DNA of 64,000 nt. Source: Sanderia malayensis. Taxonomy: Eukaryota > Cnidaria > Scyphozoa > Semaeostomeae > Pelagiidae. A program made the translations under genes and the position numbers. Location: assembly GCA_013076295.1 (NCBI GenBank), contig RQOL01000618.1, positions 2,728,001 through 2,792,000 of the forward strand, read 5' to 3'. The notes under the pieces were generated by a model. That model was not told the DNA's origin. It saw nothing but the letters and a program-made list of their open reading frames with translations, and ran no database searches. Positions within the stretch are counted from its first letter, which is position 1, and each line of letters begins with the position of its first letter. This document shows, in pieces, positions 21,001-33,818 of the stretch.

Positions 21001-24000
21001 AAACGGGTGATGAGCCAATTGAATATACTGTCATGAATGTGAAAGATGAAGATCCTCCAAAGAAGCTGGTTCGTTCATTATCCAGAAAGGTTACAGGCAG
21101 CATCAAACGATTATTTGGCAGCAGAGATAACCTAGATGAAGAAGATTCCAGTCTGCTTGAAAATGACGAGGAGGAAGAGAATGTCGATCTTGGACCCCTT
21201 TGGCTTCCACCAGTTGATTCTTTCAGCGTTGACGACGATAGCGACATAAAGATCATTCAAGCGCCCGGGGGTCTTAATAACATGGATACCAGAGAGACTG
21301 TGCCAGTTGAAGAAGGTGCTATTTCTGAAGCATATAGTGAAGGAAACACGGAAAATGAGATTGCACTGGAATCAATATTTCAAGATGAGAAAGAGGAAGA
21401 TGACCATGAAGAGAATAGATTTTGTCACCAACGAATGTACTCGAATCAACGAACAGTGAACCAACGTTAGAGCAAGATACAGATGAATTTACCATGAGAA
21501 CTCTTTGCATAGAATCAGTGCCACCGGAATTGGAGGAAGATGAACTCATTGACCTTAAAAGAAATGATGAACCAAAGAAATTTACAATTATGAAACTAAA
21601 GGACGAAAAACCACCCAAGAATTTGGTTCGTACATTGTCAAACAAGGTTAAAGGAAGTATCAAAAATATATTCAGTAGCAGGGACAACCTGAATGAGGAA
21701 GATTTAAGTGATGATGAAAGGACTGCTGATGTTGAAAGCGTCAATCTGGGACCACTTTCTCTTGCACCTATTGAGTACACTGAGATGGACAGCAAAGACA
21801 AGGTTTCTCTTGTGTACCATTTTGAAGATGACGACAATGCCAGGGAAGCTAAGCCAATAGAAGAAAATGTTATTACTAAAGAACATGACGAAGGAGACAC
21901 AGAGACTGAGGTTCAGCTAGACTCCATCTTTTGTGACGATGAACAGCCAGATGAAGATCAAGACAGTGCTTTTTCACCACAATTTCATGAACTTGATAAA
22001 AGTGAAAGTGAACCAACTACAGAGCAAGAGACAACTGAACTTTCAACAAGAACTGTTCATAGACTGGTAATTCCAGAAAGGATTGCAGACGATGATGATT
22101 TATCAGATCTTAAAACGGGTGACGAGCCAATTGAATATACTGTCATGAATGTGAAAGATGAAGATCCTCCAAATAATCTGGTTCGTTCATTATCCAGAAA
22201 GGTTACAGGCAGCATCAAACGATTATTTGGCAGCAGAGATAACCTAGATGAAGAAGATTCCAGTCTGCTTGAAAAGGACGAGGAGGAAGAGAATGTCGAT
22301 CTTGGACCCCTTTGGCTTCCACCAGTTGATTCTTTCAGCGTTGACGACGATAGCGACATAAAGATCATTCAAACGCCCGGGGGTCTTAATAACATGGATA
22401 CCAGAAAGACTGTGCCAGTTGAAGAAGGTGTTATTTCTGAAGCATATAGTGAAGGAAACACGGAAAATGAGATTGCACTGGAATCAATATTTCAAGATGA
22501 GAAAGAGGAAGATGACAATGAAGAGAATAGATCTTTGTCACCAACGAATGTATTCGAACCAACTAACATTGAACCAACTTTAGAGCAAGATACAGATGAA
22601 TTTACCATGAGAACTCTTTGCATAGAATCAGTGCCACCGGAATTGGAGGAAGATGAACTCATTGACCTTAAAAGAAATGATGAACCAAAGAAATTTAGAG
22701 TTATGAAACTAAAGGACGAAAAACCACCCAAGAATTTGGTTCGTACATTGTCAAACAAGGTTAAAGGAAGTATAAAAATATATTCAGTAGCAGGGACAAC
22801 CTGAATGAGGAAGATTTAAGTGATGATGAAAGGACTGCTGATGTTGAAAACGTCATTCTGGGACCACTTTCTCTTGCACCTATTGAGTACACTGAGATGG
22901 ACAGCAAAGACAAGGTTTCTCTTGTGTACCATTTTGAAGATGACGACAATGCCAGGGAAGCTAAGCAATAGAAGAAAATGTTATTACTGAAGAACATGAC
23001 GAAGGAGACACAGAGACTGAGGTTCAGCTAGACTCCATCTTTTGTGACGATGAACAGCCAGATGAAAATCAAGACAGTGCTTTTTCACCACAATTTCATG
23101 AACTTGATAAAAGTGAAAGTGAACCAACTACAGAACAAGAGACAACTGAACTTTCAACAAGAACTGTTCATAGACTGGTAATTCCAGAAAGGATTGCAGA
23201 CGATGATGATTTATCAGATCTTAAAACGGGTGACGAGCCAATTGAATATACTGTCATGAATGTGAAAGATGAAGATCCTCCAAAGAATCTGGTTCGTTCA
23301 TTATCCAGAAAGGTTACAGGCAGCATCAAACGATTATTTGGCAGCGGAGATAACCTAGATGAAGAAGATTCCAGTCTGCTTGAAAAGGACGAGGAGGAAG
23401 AGAATGTCGATCTTGGACCCCTTTGGCTTCCACCAGTTGATTCTTTCAGCGTTGACGACGATAGCGACATAAAGATCATTCAAACGCCCGGGGGTCTTAA
23501 TAACATGGATACCAGAAAGACTGTGCCAGTTGAAGAAGGTGTTATTTCTGAAGCATATAGTGAAGGAAACACGGAAAATGAGATTGCACTGGAATCAATA
23601 TTTCAAGATGAGAAAGAGGAAGATGACAATGAAGAGAATAGATCTTTGTCACCAACGAATGTATTCGAACCAACTAACATTGAACCAACTTTAGAGCAAG
23701 ATACAGATGAATTTACCATGAGAACTCTTTGCATAGAATCAGTGCCACCGGAATTGGAGGAAGATGAACTCATTGACCTTAAAAGAAATGATGAACCAAA
23801 GAAATTTAGAGTTATGAAACTAAAGGACGAAAAACCACCCAAGAATTTGGTTCGTACATTGTCAAACAAGGTTAAAGGAAGTATAAAAATATATTCAGTA
23901 GCAGGGACAACCTGAATGAGGAAGATTTAAGTGATGATGAAAGGACTGCTGATGTTGAAAACGTCATTCTGGGACCACTTTCTCTTGCACCTATTGAGTA

Positions 24001-27000
24001 CACTGAGATGGACAGCAAAGACAAGGTTTCTCTTGTGTACCATTTTGAAGATGACGACAATGCCAGGGAAGCTAAGCAAATAGAAGAAAATGTTATTACT
24101 GAAGAACATGACGAAGGAGACACAGAGACTGAGGTTCAGCTAGACTCCATCTTTTGTGACGATGAACAGCCAGATGAAAATCAAGACAGTGCTTTTTCAC
24201 CACAATTTCATGAACTTGATAAAATGAAAGTGAACCAACTACAGAACAAGAGACAACTGAACTTTCAACAAGAACTGTTCATAGACTGGTAATTCCAGAA
24301 AGGATTGCAGACGATGATGATTTATCAGATCTTAAAACGGGTGACGAGCCAATTGAATATACTGTCATGAATGTGAAAGATGAAGATCCTCCAAAGAATC
24401 TGGTTCGTTCATTATCCAGAAAGGTTACAGGCAGCATCAAACGATTATTTGGCAGCGGAGATAACCTAGATGAAGAAGATTCCAGTCTGCTTGAAAAGGA
24501 CGAGGAGGAAGAGAATGTCGATCTTGGACCCCTTTGGCTTCCACCAGTTGATTCTTTCAGCGTTGACGACGATAGCGACATAAAGATCATTCAAACGCCC
24601 GGGGGTCTTAATAACATGGATACCAGAAAGACTGTGCCAGTTGAAGAAGGTGTTATTTCTGAAGCATATAGTGAAGGAAACACGGAAAATGAGATTGCAC
24701 TGGAATCAATATTTCAAGATGAGAAAGAGGAAGATGACAATGAAGAGAATAGATCTTTGTCACCAACGAATGTATTCGAACCAACTAACATTGAACCAAC
24801 TTTAGAGCAAGATACAGATGAATTTACCATGAGAACTCTTTGCATAGAATCAGTGCCACCGGAATTGGAGGAAGATGAACTCATTGACCTTAAAAGAAAT
24901 GATGAACCAAAGAAATTTAGAGTTATGAAACTAAAGGACGAAAAACCACCCAAGAATTTGGTTCGTACATTGTCAAACAAGGTTAAAGGAAGTATAAAAA
25001 ATATATTCAGTAGCAGGGACAACCTGAATGAGGAAGATTTAAGTGATGATGAAAGGACTGCTGATGTTGAAAACGTCATTCTGGGACCACTTTCTCTTGC
25101 ACCTATTGAGTACACTGAGATGGACAGCAAAGACAAGGTTTCTCTTGTGTACCATTTTGAAGATGACGACAATGCCAGGGAAGCTAAGCAAATAGAAGAA
25201 AATGTTATTACTGAAGAACATGACGAAGGAGACACAGAGACTGAGGTTCAGCTAGACTCCATCTTTTGTGACGATGAACAGCCAGATGAAAATCAAGACA
25301 GTGCTTTTTCACCACAATTTCATGAACTTGATAAAATGAAAGTGAACCAACTACAGAACAAGAGACAACTGAACTTTCAACAAGAACTGTTCATAGACTG
25401 GTAATTCCAGAAAGGATTGCAGACGATGATGATTTATCAGATCTTAAAACGGGTGACGAGCCAATTGAATATACTGTCATGAATGTGAAAGATGAAGATC
25501 CTCCAAAGAATCTGGTTCGTTCATTATCCAGAAAGGTTACAGGCAGCATCAAACGATTATTTGGCAGCGGAGATAACCTAGATGAAGAAGATTCCAGTCT
25601 GCTTGAAAAGGACGAGGAGGAAGAGAATGTCGATCTTGGACCCCTTTGGCTTCCACCAGTTGATTCTTTCAGCGTTGACGACGATAGCGACATAAAGATC
25701 ATTCAAACGCCCGGGGGTCTTAATAACATGGATACCAGAAAGACTGTGCCAGTTGAAGAAGGTGTTATTTCTGAAGCATATAGTGAAGGAAACACGGAAA
25801 ATGAGATTGCACTGGAATCAATATTTCAAGATGAGAAAGAGGAAGATGACAATGAAGAGAATAGATCTTTGTCACCAACGAATGTATTCGAACCAACTAA
25901 CATTGAACCAACTTTAGAGCAAGATACAGATGAATTTACCATGAGAACTCTTTGCATAGAATCAGTGCCACCGGAATTGGAGGAAGATGAACTCATTGAC
26001 CTTAAAAGAAATGATGAACCAAAGAAATTTAGAGTTATGAAACTAAAGGACGAAAAACCACCAAGAATTTGGTTCGTACATTGTCAAACAAGGTTAAAGG
26101 AAGTATAAAAATATATTCAGTAGCAGGGACAACCTGAATGAGGAAGATTTAAGTGATGATGAAAGGACTGCTGATGTTGAAACGTCATTCTGGGACCACT
26201 TTCTCTTGCACCTATTGAGTACACTGAGATGGACAGCAAAGACAAGGTTTCTCTTGTGTACCATTTTGAAGATGACGACAATGCCAGGGAAGCTAAGCAA
26301 ATAGAAGAAAATGTTATTACTGAAGAACATGACGAAGGAGACACAGAGACTGAGGTTCAGCTAGACTCCATCTTTTGTGACGATGAACAGCCAGATGAAA
26401 ATCAAGACAGTGCTTTTTCACCACAATTTCATGAACTTGATAAAATGAAAGTGAACCAACTACAGAACAAGAGACAACTGAACTTTCAACAAGAACTGTT
26501 CATAGACTGGTAATTCCAGAAAGGATTGCAGACGATGATGATTTATCAGATCTTAAAACGGGTGACGAGCCAATTGAATATACTGTCATGAATGTGAAAG
26601 ATGAAGATCCTCCAAAGAATCTGGTTCGTTCATTATCCAGAAAGGTTACAGGCAGCATCAAACGATTATTTGGCAGCGGAGATAACCTAGATGAAGAAGA
26701 TTCCAGTCTGCTTGAAAAGGACGAGGAGGAAGAGAATGTCGATCTTGGACCCCTTTGGCTTCCACCAGTTGATTCTTTCAGCGTTGACGACGATAGCGAC
26801 ATAAAGATCATTCAAACGCCCGGGGGTCTTAATAACATGGATACCAGAAAGACTGTGCCAGTTGAAGAAGGTGTTATTTCTGAAGCATATAGTGAAGGAA
26901 ACACGGAAAATGAGATTGCACTGGAATCAATATTTCAAGATGAGAAAGAGGAAGATGACAATGAAGAGAATAGATCTTTGTCACCAACGAATGTATTCGA

Positions 27001-30000
27001 ACCAACTAACATTGAACCAACTTTAGAGCAAGATACAGATGAATTTACCATGAGAACTCTTTGCATAGAATCAGTGCCACCGGAATTGGAGGAAGATGAA
27101 CTCATTGACCTTAAAAGAAATGATGAACCAAAGAAATTTAGAGTTATGAAACTAAAGGACGAAAAACCACCCAAGAATTTGGTTCGTACATTGTCAAACA
27201 AGGTTAAAGGAAGTATAAAAAATATATTCAGTAGCAGGGACAACCTGAATGAGGAAGATTTAAGTGATGATGAAAGGACTGCTGATGTTGAAAACGTCAT
27301 TCTGGGACCACTTTCTCTTGCACCTATTGAGTACACTGAGATGGACAGCAAAGACAAGGTTTCTCTTGTGTACCATTTTGAAGATGACGACAATGCCAGG
27401 GAAGCTAAGCAAATAGAAGAAAATGTTATTACTGAAGAACATGACGAAGGAGACACAGAGACTGAGGTTCAGCTAGACTCCATCTTTTGTGACGATGAAC
27501 AGCCAGATGAAAATCAAGACAGTGCTTTTTCACCACAATTTCATGAACTTGATAAAAATGAAAGTGAACCAACTACAGAACAAGAGACAACTGAACTTTC
27601 AACAAGAACTGTTCATAGACTGGTAATTCCAGAAAGGATTGCAGACGATGATGATTTATCAGATCTTAAAACGGGTGACGAGCCAATTGAATATACTGTC
27701 ATGAATGTGAAAGATGAAGATCCTCCAAAGAATCTGGTTCGTTCATTATCCAGAAAGGTTACAGGCAGCATCAAACGATTATTTGGCAGCGGAGATAACC
27801 TAGATGAAGAAGATTCCAGTCTGCTTGAAAAGGACGAGGAGGAAGAGAATGTCGATCTTGGACCCCTTTGGCTTCCACCAGTTGATTCTTTCAGCGTTGA
27901 CGACGATAGCGACATAAAGATCATTCAAACGCCCGGGGGTCTTAATAACATGGATACCAGAAAGACTGTGCCAGTTGAAGAAGGTGTTATTTCTGAAGCA
28001 TATAGTGAAGGAAACACGGAAAATGAGATTGCACTGGAATCAATATTTCAAGATGAGAAAGAGGAAGATGACAATGAAGAGAATAGATCTTTGTCACCAA
28101 CGAATGTATTCGAACCAACTAACATTGAACCAACTTTAGAGCAAGATACAGATGAATTTACCATGAGAACTCTTTGCATAGAATCAGTGCCACCGGAATT
28201 GGAGGAAGATGAACTCATTGACCTTAAAAGAAATGATGAACCAAAGAAATTTACAATTATGAAACTAAAGGACGAAAAACCACCCAAGAATTTGGTTCGT
28301 ACATTGTCAAACAAGGTTAAAGGAAGTATAAAAAATATATTCAGTAGCAGGGACAACCTGAATGAGGAAGATTTAAGTGATGATGAAAGGACTGCTGATG
28401 TTGAAAGCGTCAATCTGGGACCACTTTCTCTTGCACCTATTGAGTACACTGAGATGGACAGCAAAGACAAGGTTTCTCTTGTGTACCATTTTGAAGATGA
28501 CGACAATGCCAGGGAAGCTAAGCAAATAGAAGAAAATTTTATTACTGAAGAACATGACGAAGGAGACACAGAGACTGAGGTTCAGCTAGACTCCATCTTT
28601 TGTGACGATGAACAGCGAGATGAAAATCAAGACAGTGCTTTTTCACCACAATTTCATGAACTTGATAAAAGTGAAAGTGAACGAACTACAGAGCAAGAGA
28701 CAACTGACCTCTCAACAAGAACTGTTCATAGACTGGTAATTCCAGAAAGGATTGCAGACGATGATGATTTATCAGATCTTAAAACGGGTGACGAGCCAAT
28801 TGAATATACTGTCATGAATGTGAAAGATGAAGATCCTCCAAAGAATCTGGTTCGTTCATTATCCAGAAAGGTTACAGGCAGCATCAAACGATTATTTGGC
28901 AGCAGAGATAACCTAGATGAAGAAGATTCCAGTCTGCTTGAAAATGACGAGGAGGAAGAGAATTTCGATCTTGGACCCCTTTGGCTTCCACCAGTTGATT
29001 CTTTCAGCGTTGACGACGATAGCGACATAAAGATCATTCAAACGCCCGGGGGTCTTAATATCATGGATACCAGAGAGACTGTGCCAGTTGAAGAAGGTGT
29101 TATTTCTGAAGCATATAGTGAAGGAAACACGGAAAATGAGATTGCACTGGAATCAATATTTCAAGATGAGAAAGAGGAAGATGACAATGAAGAGAATAGA
29201 TTTTTGTCCCCCACGGATGTACTCGAACCAACTAACATTGAACCAACTTTAGAGCAAGATACAGATGAATTTACCATGAGAACTCTTTGCATAGAATCAG
29301 TGCCACCGGAATTGGAGGAAGATGAACTCATTGACCTTAAAAGAAATGATGAACCAAAGAAGTTTACAATTATGAAACTAAAGGACGAAAAACCACCCAA
29401 GAATTTGGTTCGTACATTGTCAAATAAGGTTAAAGGAAGTATCAAAAATATATTCAGTAGCAGGGACAACCTGAATGAGGAAGATTTAAGTGATGATGAA
29501 AGGACTGCTGATGTTGAAAGCGTCAATCTGGGACCACTTTCTCTTGCACCTATTGAGTACACTGAGATGGACAGCAAAGACAAGGTTTCTCTTGTGTACC
29601 ATTTTGAAGATGACGACAATGCCAGGGAAGCTAAGCCAATAGAAGAAAATGTTATTACTGAAGAACATGACGAAGGAGACACAGAGACTGAGGTTCAGCT
29701 AGACTCCATCTTTTGTGACGATGAACAGCCAGATGAAAATCAAGACAGTGCTTTTTCACCACAATTTCCTGAACTTGATAAAAGTGAATGTGAACCAACT
29801 ACAGAGCAAGAGACAACTGAACTCTCAACAAGAACTGTTCATAGACTGGTAATTCCAGAAAGGATTGCAGACGATGATGATTTATCAGATCTTAAAACGG
29901 GTGACGAGCCAATTGAATATACTGTCATGAATGTGAAAGATGAAGATCCTCCAAAGAATCTCGTTCGTTCATTATCCAGAAAGGTTACAGGCAGCATCAA

Positions 30001-33000
30001 ACGATTATTTGGCAGCAGAGATAACCTAGATGAAGAAGATTCCAGTCTGCTTGAAAATGACGAGGAGGAAGAGAATGTCGATCTTGGACCCCTTTGGCTT
30101 CCACCAGTTGATTTTTTCAGTGCTGACGACGATAGCGACATAAAGATCATTCAAACACCCGAGGGTCTTAATAACATGGATCCCAGAAAGTCTCTGCCAG
30201 TTGAAGAAGGTGTTATTTCTGAAGCATATAGTGAAGGAAACACGGAAAATGAGATTGCACTGGAATCAATATTTCAAGATGAGAAAGAGGAAGATGACAA
30301 TGAAGAGAATAGATCTTTGTCCCCCACGGATGTACTCGAACCAACGAACATTAAACCAAGGTTAGAGCAAGATACAGATGATTTTTCCATGAGAACTCTT
30401 TGCATAGAATCAGTGCCACCGGAATTGGAGGAAGATGAACTCATTGACCTTAAAAGAAATGATGAACCAAAGAAATTTACAATTATGAAACTAAAGGACG
30501 AAAAACCACCCAAGAATTTGGTTCGTACATTGTCAAACAAGGTTAAAGGAAGTATCAAAAATATCTTCAGTAGCAGGGACAACCTGAATGAGGAAGATTT
30601 AAGTGATGATGAAAGGACTACTGATGTTGAAAGCGTCAATCTGGGACCACTTTCTCTTGCACCTATTGAGTACACTGAGATGGACAGCAAAGACAAGGTT
30701 TCTCTTGTGTACCATGTTGGAGATGATGAAAATGCCAAGGAAGCTAAGCCAATAGAAGAAAATGTTATTACTGAAGAACATGACGAAGGAGACACAGAGA
30801 CTGAGGTTCAGCTACACTCCATTTTTTGTGACGATGAACAGCCAGATGAAAATCAAGACAGTGCTTTTTCACCACAATTTCATAAACTTGATAAAAGTGA
30901 AAATGAACCAACTACAGAGCAAGAGACAACTGAACTTTCAACAAGAACTGTTCATAGACAAGTGATTCCAGAAAATGTTGAAAATGATGATGATTTATCA
31001 GATCTTAAAACGGGTGGTGAGCCAATAGAATATACTGTCATGGTTGTAAAAGATGAAGACCCTCCAAAAAATCTCGTTCGTTCATTATCCAGAAAGTTTA
31101 AGGGCACCATCAAGAGAATCTTGAACAACTCCAGCAACGAAGTGGATGTAGATTCTGTTAATGAACTAGAGGAATACCACATCAGTTTTGGGCCAATTTT
31201 TCCCGAGCCTGTCGATTCGGTAATGGATGATAATGTTGCTGATGTTACTTTGATGCGCAGGTATCAAGTTGAAAATAATGTTGGAGAAAATGTGCCTGTT
31301 GAAGAAGATGATGTTGTGCATTATTGTATTGTTGAACACCGAGAAGATGATTTCCCAACAAATCTGATTCTGGTAGAAAAAGAAGACGAAGATAGCTTGA
31401 GTTTCAAAAATAAGGGTTTGTTTGTTGATTTGCTTTTGAAATCTCCATCTGCTTTATTTTTCTACTGTATAATGATATTATGATGTATAATTGTACATGT
31501 CCAATTGCTAATGATCCATGTAGAAATGTACATGCCATAGAGGGCCCGTTGGATTGCTGAGGTATTTTTGGCGCTTAAATTGTCACGACAATATCTTTGA
31601 TATATATCTTCCAGGGTTTTAGCATCTTGACAATTTTTTGTTAGAAGCATTTCTCATATGTCAATATGTTTCGCTTCAAATTACAGATTCAAATAATCAA
31701 GACATGACTGTTGAGGAAGATATAACAGCACACGAAAGTGACGACGATGATCCTCTAGACAACTTGGCTATTGAGAAATATTTAGCAGCTCATAAAAGGG
31801 ATGAAGACATGACTGTTGAAGAATATCTGGCAGCACATGAACAGGATGCAGGAATGCTTATAGAAGATATGACTGTTGAAGAATATCTGGCAACACATGA
31901 ACAGGATGCAGGAATGCTTATAGAAGACATGACTGTTGAAGAATATCTGGCAGCACATGAAAGGGATGCAGGAGTGCTTCTAGAAGACATGACTGTTGAA
32001 GAATATCTGGCAGCACATGAACAGGATGCAGGAATGCTTATAGAAGACATGACTGTTGAAGAATATTTGGCAGCACATGAAAGGGATGCAGGAGTCCTTC
32101 TAGAAGACATGACTGTTGAAGAATATCTGGCAGCACATGAACAGGATGCAGGAATGCTTATAGAAGACATGACTGTTGAAGAATATCTGGCAGCACATGA
32201 ACAGGATGCAGGAATGCTTATAGAAGACATGACTGTTGAAGAATATCTGGCAACACATGAAAGGGATGCAGGAGTCCTTCTAGAAGACATGACTGTTGAA
32301 GAATATCTGGCAGCACATGAACAGGATGCAGGAATGCTTATAGAAGACATGACTGTTGAAGAATATCTGGCAGCACATGAACAGGATGCAGGAATGCTTC
32401 TAGAAGACATGACTGTTGAAGAATATTTGGCAGCACATGAAAGGGATGCAGGAGTCCTTCTAGAAGACATGACTGTTGAAGAATATCTGGCAGCACATGA
32501 ACAGGATGCAGGAATACTTATAGAAGACATGACTGTTGAAGAATATTTGGCAGCACATGAAAGGGATGCAGGAGTCCTTCTAGAAAACATGACGGTTGAG
32601 GTGCTTTTTTCCGCTCCTGAAGTTAACTCCATTGCTGAGTATTCTTCAGTGTCTGTTTTTTATATTGGAAAGCCTGTTTTCTTACACGAAGGATTGCTAT
32701 CATCAACGTTGTATGAAGGCATTCCAAGTGAAGATTCAAAATACTTTAAAAATGTATCTGTCAGATATTTTGATTTTGGCCAGTCAAGTTTTAAAAGTAT
32801 ACATGAGGATCAGAGCATGGAGGACATGAAATATGAGCAAATGAAATCAAATGATATGCAGTATGATGATGTTCCTGCTAATGGTATGAAAACAATGATG
32901 TATTTTGAGGTATCAGTACTTTATTGCTGCCATGATAAAAGCAAGAATGGCATGGCAAGTAGCTCTCTGAAACCTGATAGGGTTGAAGATGTAACATTAA

Positions 33001-33818
33001 AAAGAAGTAACATCTATCCTGAAGACAGATCAGTAAAACAGCATTATTCTTTTGATAAGCAACGCCAAGTGGGATCATTAAAGATACCTGATATTTTTAA
33101 AACGCCAAGTAATAATACACCAAAAGGTGAACGAGAAAGAATTCGACCGAAAATGTCAAATCGATCTTTAATAGAGGATCCTTTTATTAAACCAAGGGAT
33201 GAAAAGAAAAAGATGACTACACTTGATGTAGAACTGGCATCAGAGTTAGATGTAAAAGATGTTGGCAGAAGTACAGCAATAGAGTCACTTGAAATAAAAC
33301 AGCCGACTCAAGCAATGCTACTTAATAATAAGCCAGAAAGATCTCAAAGAAAGATACGTGGAAATAAATTAGAAAGAAAGCATAAAGATAAAAGTCGTGC
33401 TTTTGCTGTTACTGGACACAAAATTGATCAAGATGGATCAACATTTGCCATAACAGGTAGTCTGAGGCGAAATAGAGCACGTATGACGTCATCTGAGTCA
33501 GAATTATCTGACATGTTTACATCGGATGACAATGATAATAATAATGATGACAGATTATCAAGCTCTGGTTGTTCGACATTTGTAATTACTGGAAGCCCAA
33601 TGGTAGACAGAAGTAGGATACGAAGTTTTAATCAAGCAACTTCTGGATGCTCAGACTCAACCGCTTCTGATGATCAACCAATTATTGAGGAATGCGATAC
33701 TATGACTTCAGGAGATGAAAGTGTTTTTGCAATAACTGGAAGAATCAGCCAGTCTGGCCTTTATAGCACAGATGATGATGAATCGACCAGCAAAAATAAA
33801 CTTGCAACTTTTGTTTAG
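15084..33818 (+). CDS. Giant acidic tandem-repeat protein, paralogue of the 10-kb gene
   Basis: Two coding exons are proposed: 15084-31415 and 31687-33818 (intron GTTTGT...TTACAG, phase 1, reading FKNK-D-SNNQDMTVEE across it). Residues 1-549 resemble the neighbouring gene, with motifs SYTIFIDQND, GYSISFIDEN and GYQLIFTDEK and a Cys/aromatic patch near residues 110-200. Then come 13 copies of a 371-residue unit, each made of two related halves starting DLGPLWLPPVD and NLGPLSLAPIE and ending LVRTLSNKVKGSIKNIF and LVRSLSRKVTGSIKRLF. Part of a 14th diverged copy follows. Exon 2 carries 13 copies of DMTVEEYLAAHEQDAGMLIE (with variants), then a tail with AFAVTG, TFAITG, TFVITG and VFAITG. Ten single-base losses in copies 5-9 break the frame as printed; replacing them gives 5,447 codons plus one base before the intron and about 6,157 residues in all. 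No signal peptide, membrane segment or known domain is seen. If the intron is not used, the first exon would stop at 31483. Confidence 0.75.
16731..31415 (+). repeat. Coding tandem array: 13 copies of a 1113-bp unit plus a partial copy
   Basis: Copies start at 16731, 17844, 18957, 20070, 21183, 22295, 23406, 24517, 25629, 26738, 27851, 28964 and 30077, with a diverged partial 14th from about 31190. The spacing is exactly 1113 bp except in copies 5-9 (1112, 1111, 1111, 1112, 1109), and every shortfall is a single-base deletion. Each unit contains two homologous halves of about 185 residues, so the array arose by an internal duplication followed by amplification. The two outermost copies are the most diverged; copies 6-10 are almost identical. 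Confidence 0.95.
31806..32585 (+). repeat. Coding tandem array: 13 copies of a 60-bp unit
   Basis: Every 60 bp the sequence repeats GACATGACTGTTGAAGAATA with few changes. Two sub-types occur: one ending EQDAGMLIE and one ending ERDAGVLLE, partly alternating. A degenerate DMTVEED/DLAIEKYLAAHKRDE lead-in precedes it and NMTVEVLFS ends it. All 13 copies keep the frame. Confidence 0.97.

Noticed and set aside
21422..26108. Several separate plus-strand genes (460, 219, 345 and 209 codons) in the middle of the array
   Set aside because: Each begins at an internal Met of the repeat and ends at a single-base loss; they are pieces of one frame-broken exon.
16928..30795. Repeated minus-strand open frames of 173 and 103 codons, one per 1113-bp unit
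   Set aside because: They recur only because the sense repeat lacks the complementary stop triplets; they are Ser-rich shadows of the acidic sense frame with no domain or start context.
31806..32585. CRISPR-like array
   Set aside because: Units are contiguous without unique spacers, keep a reading frame and lie in an animal gene.
31638..33818. Independent gene starting upstream of 31687
   Set aside because: The open frame begins with TTG, and a good acceptor at 31686 with matching phase joins it to the preceding exon, so it is better read as exon 2.
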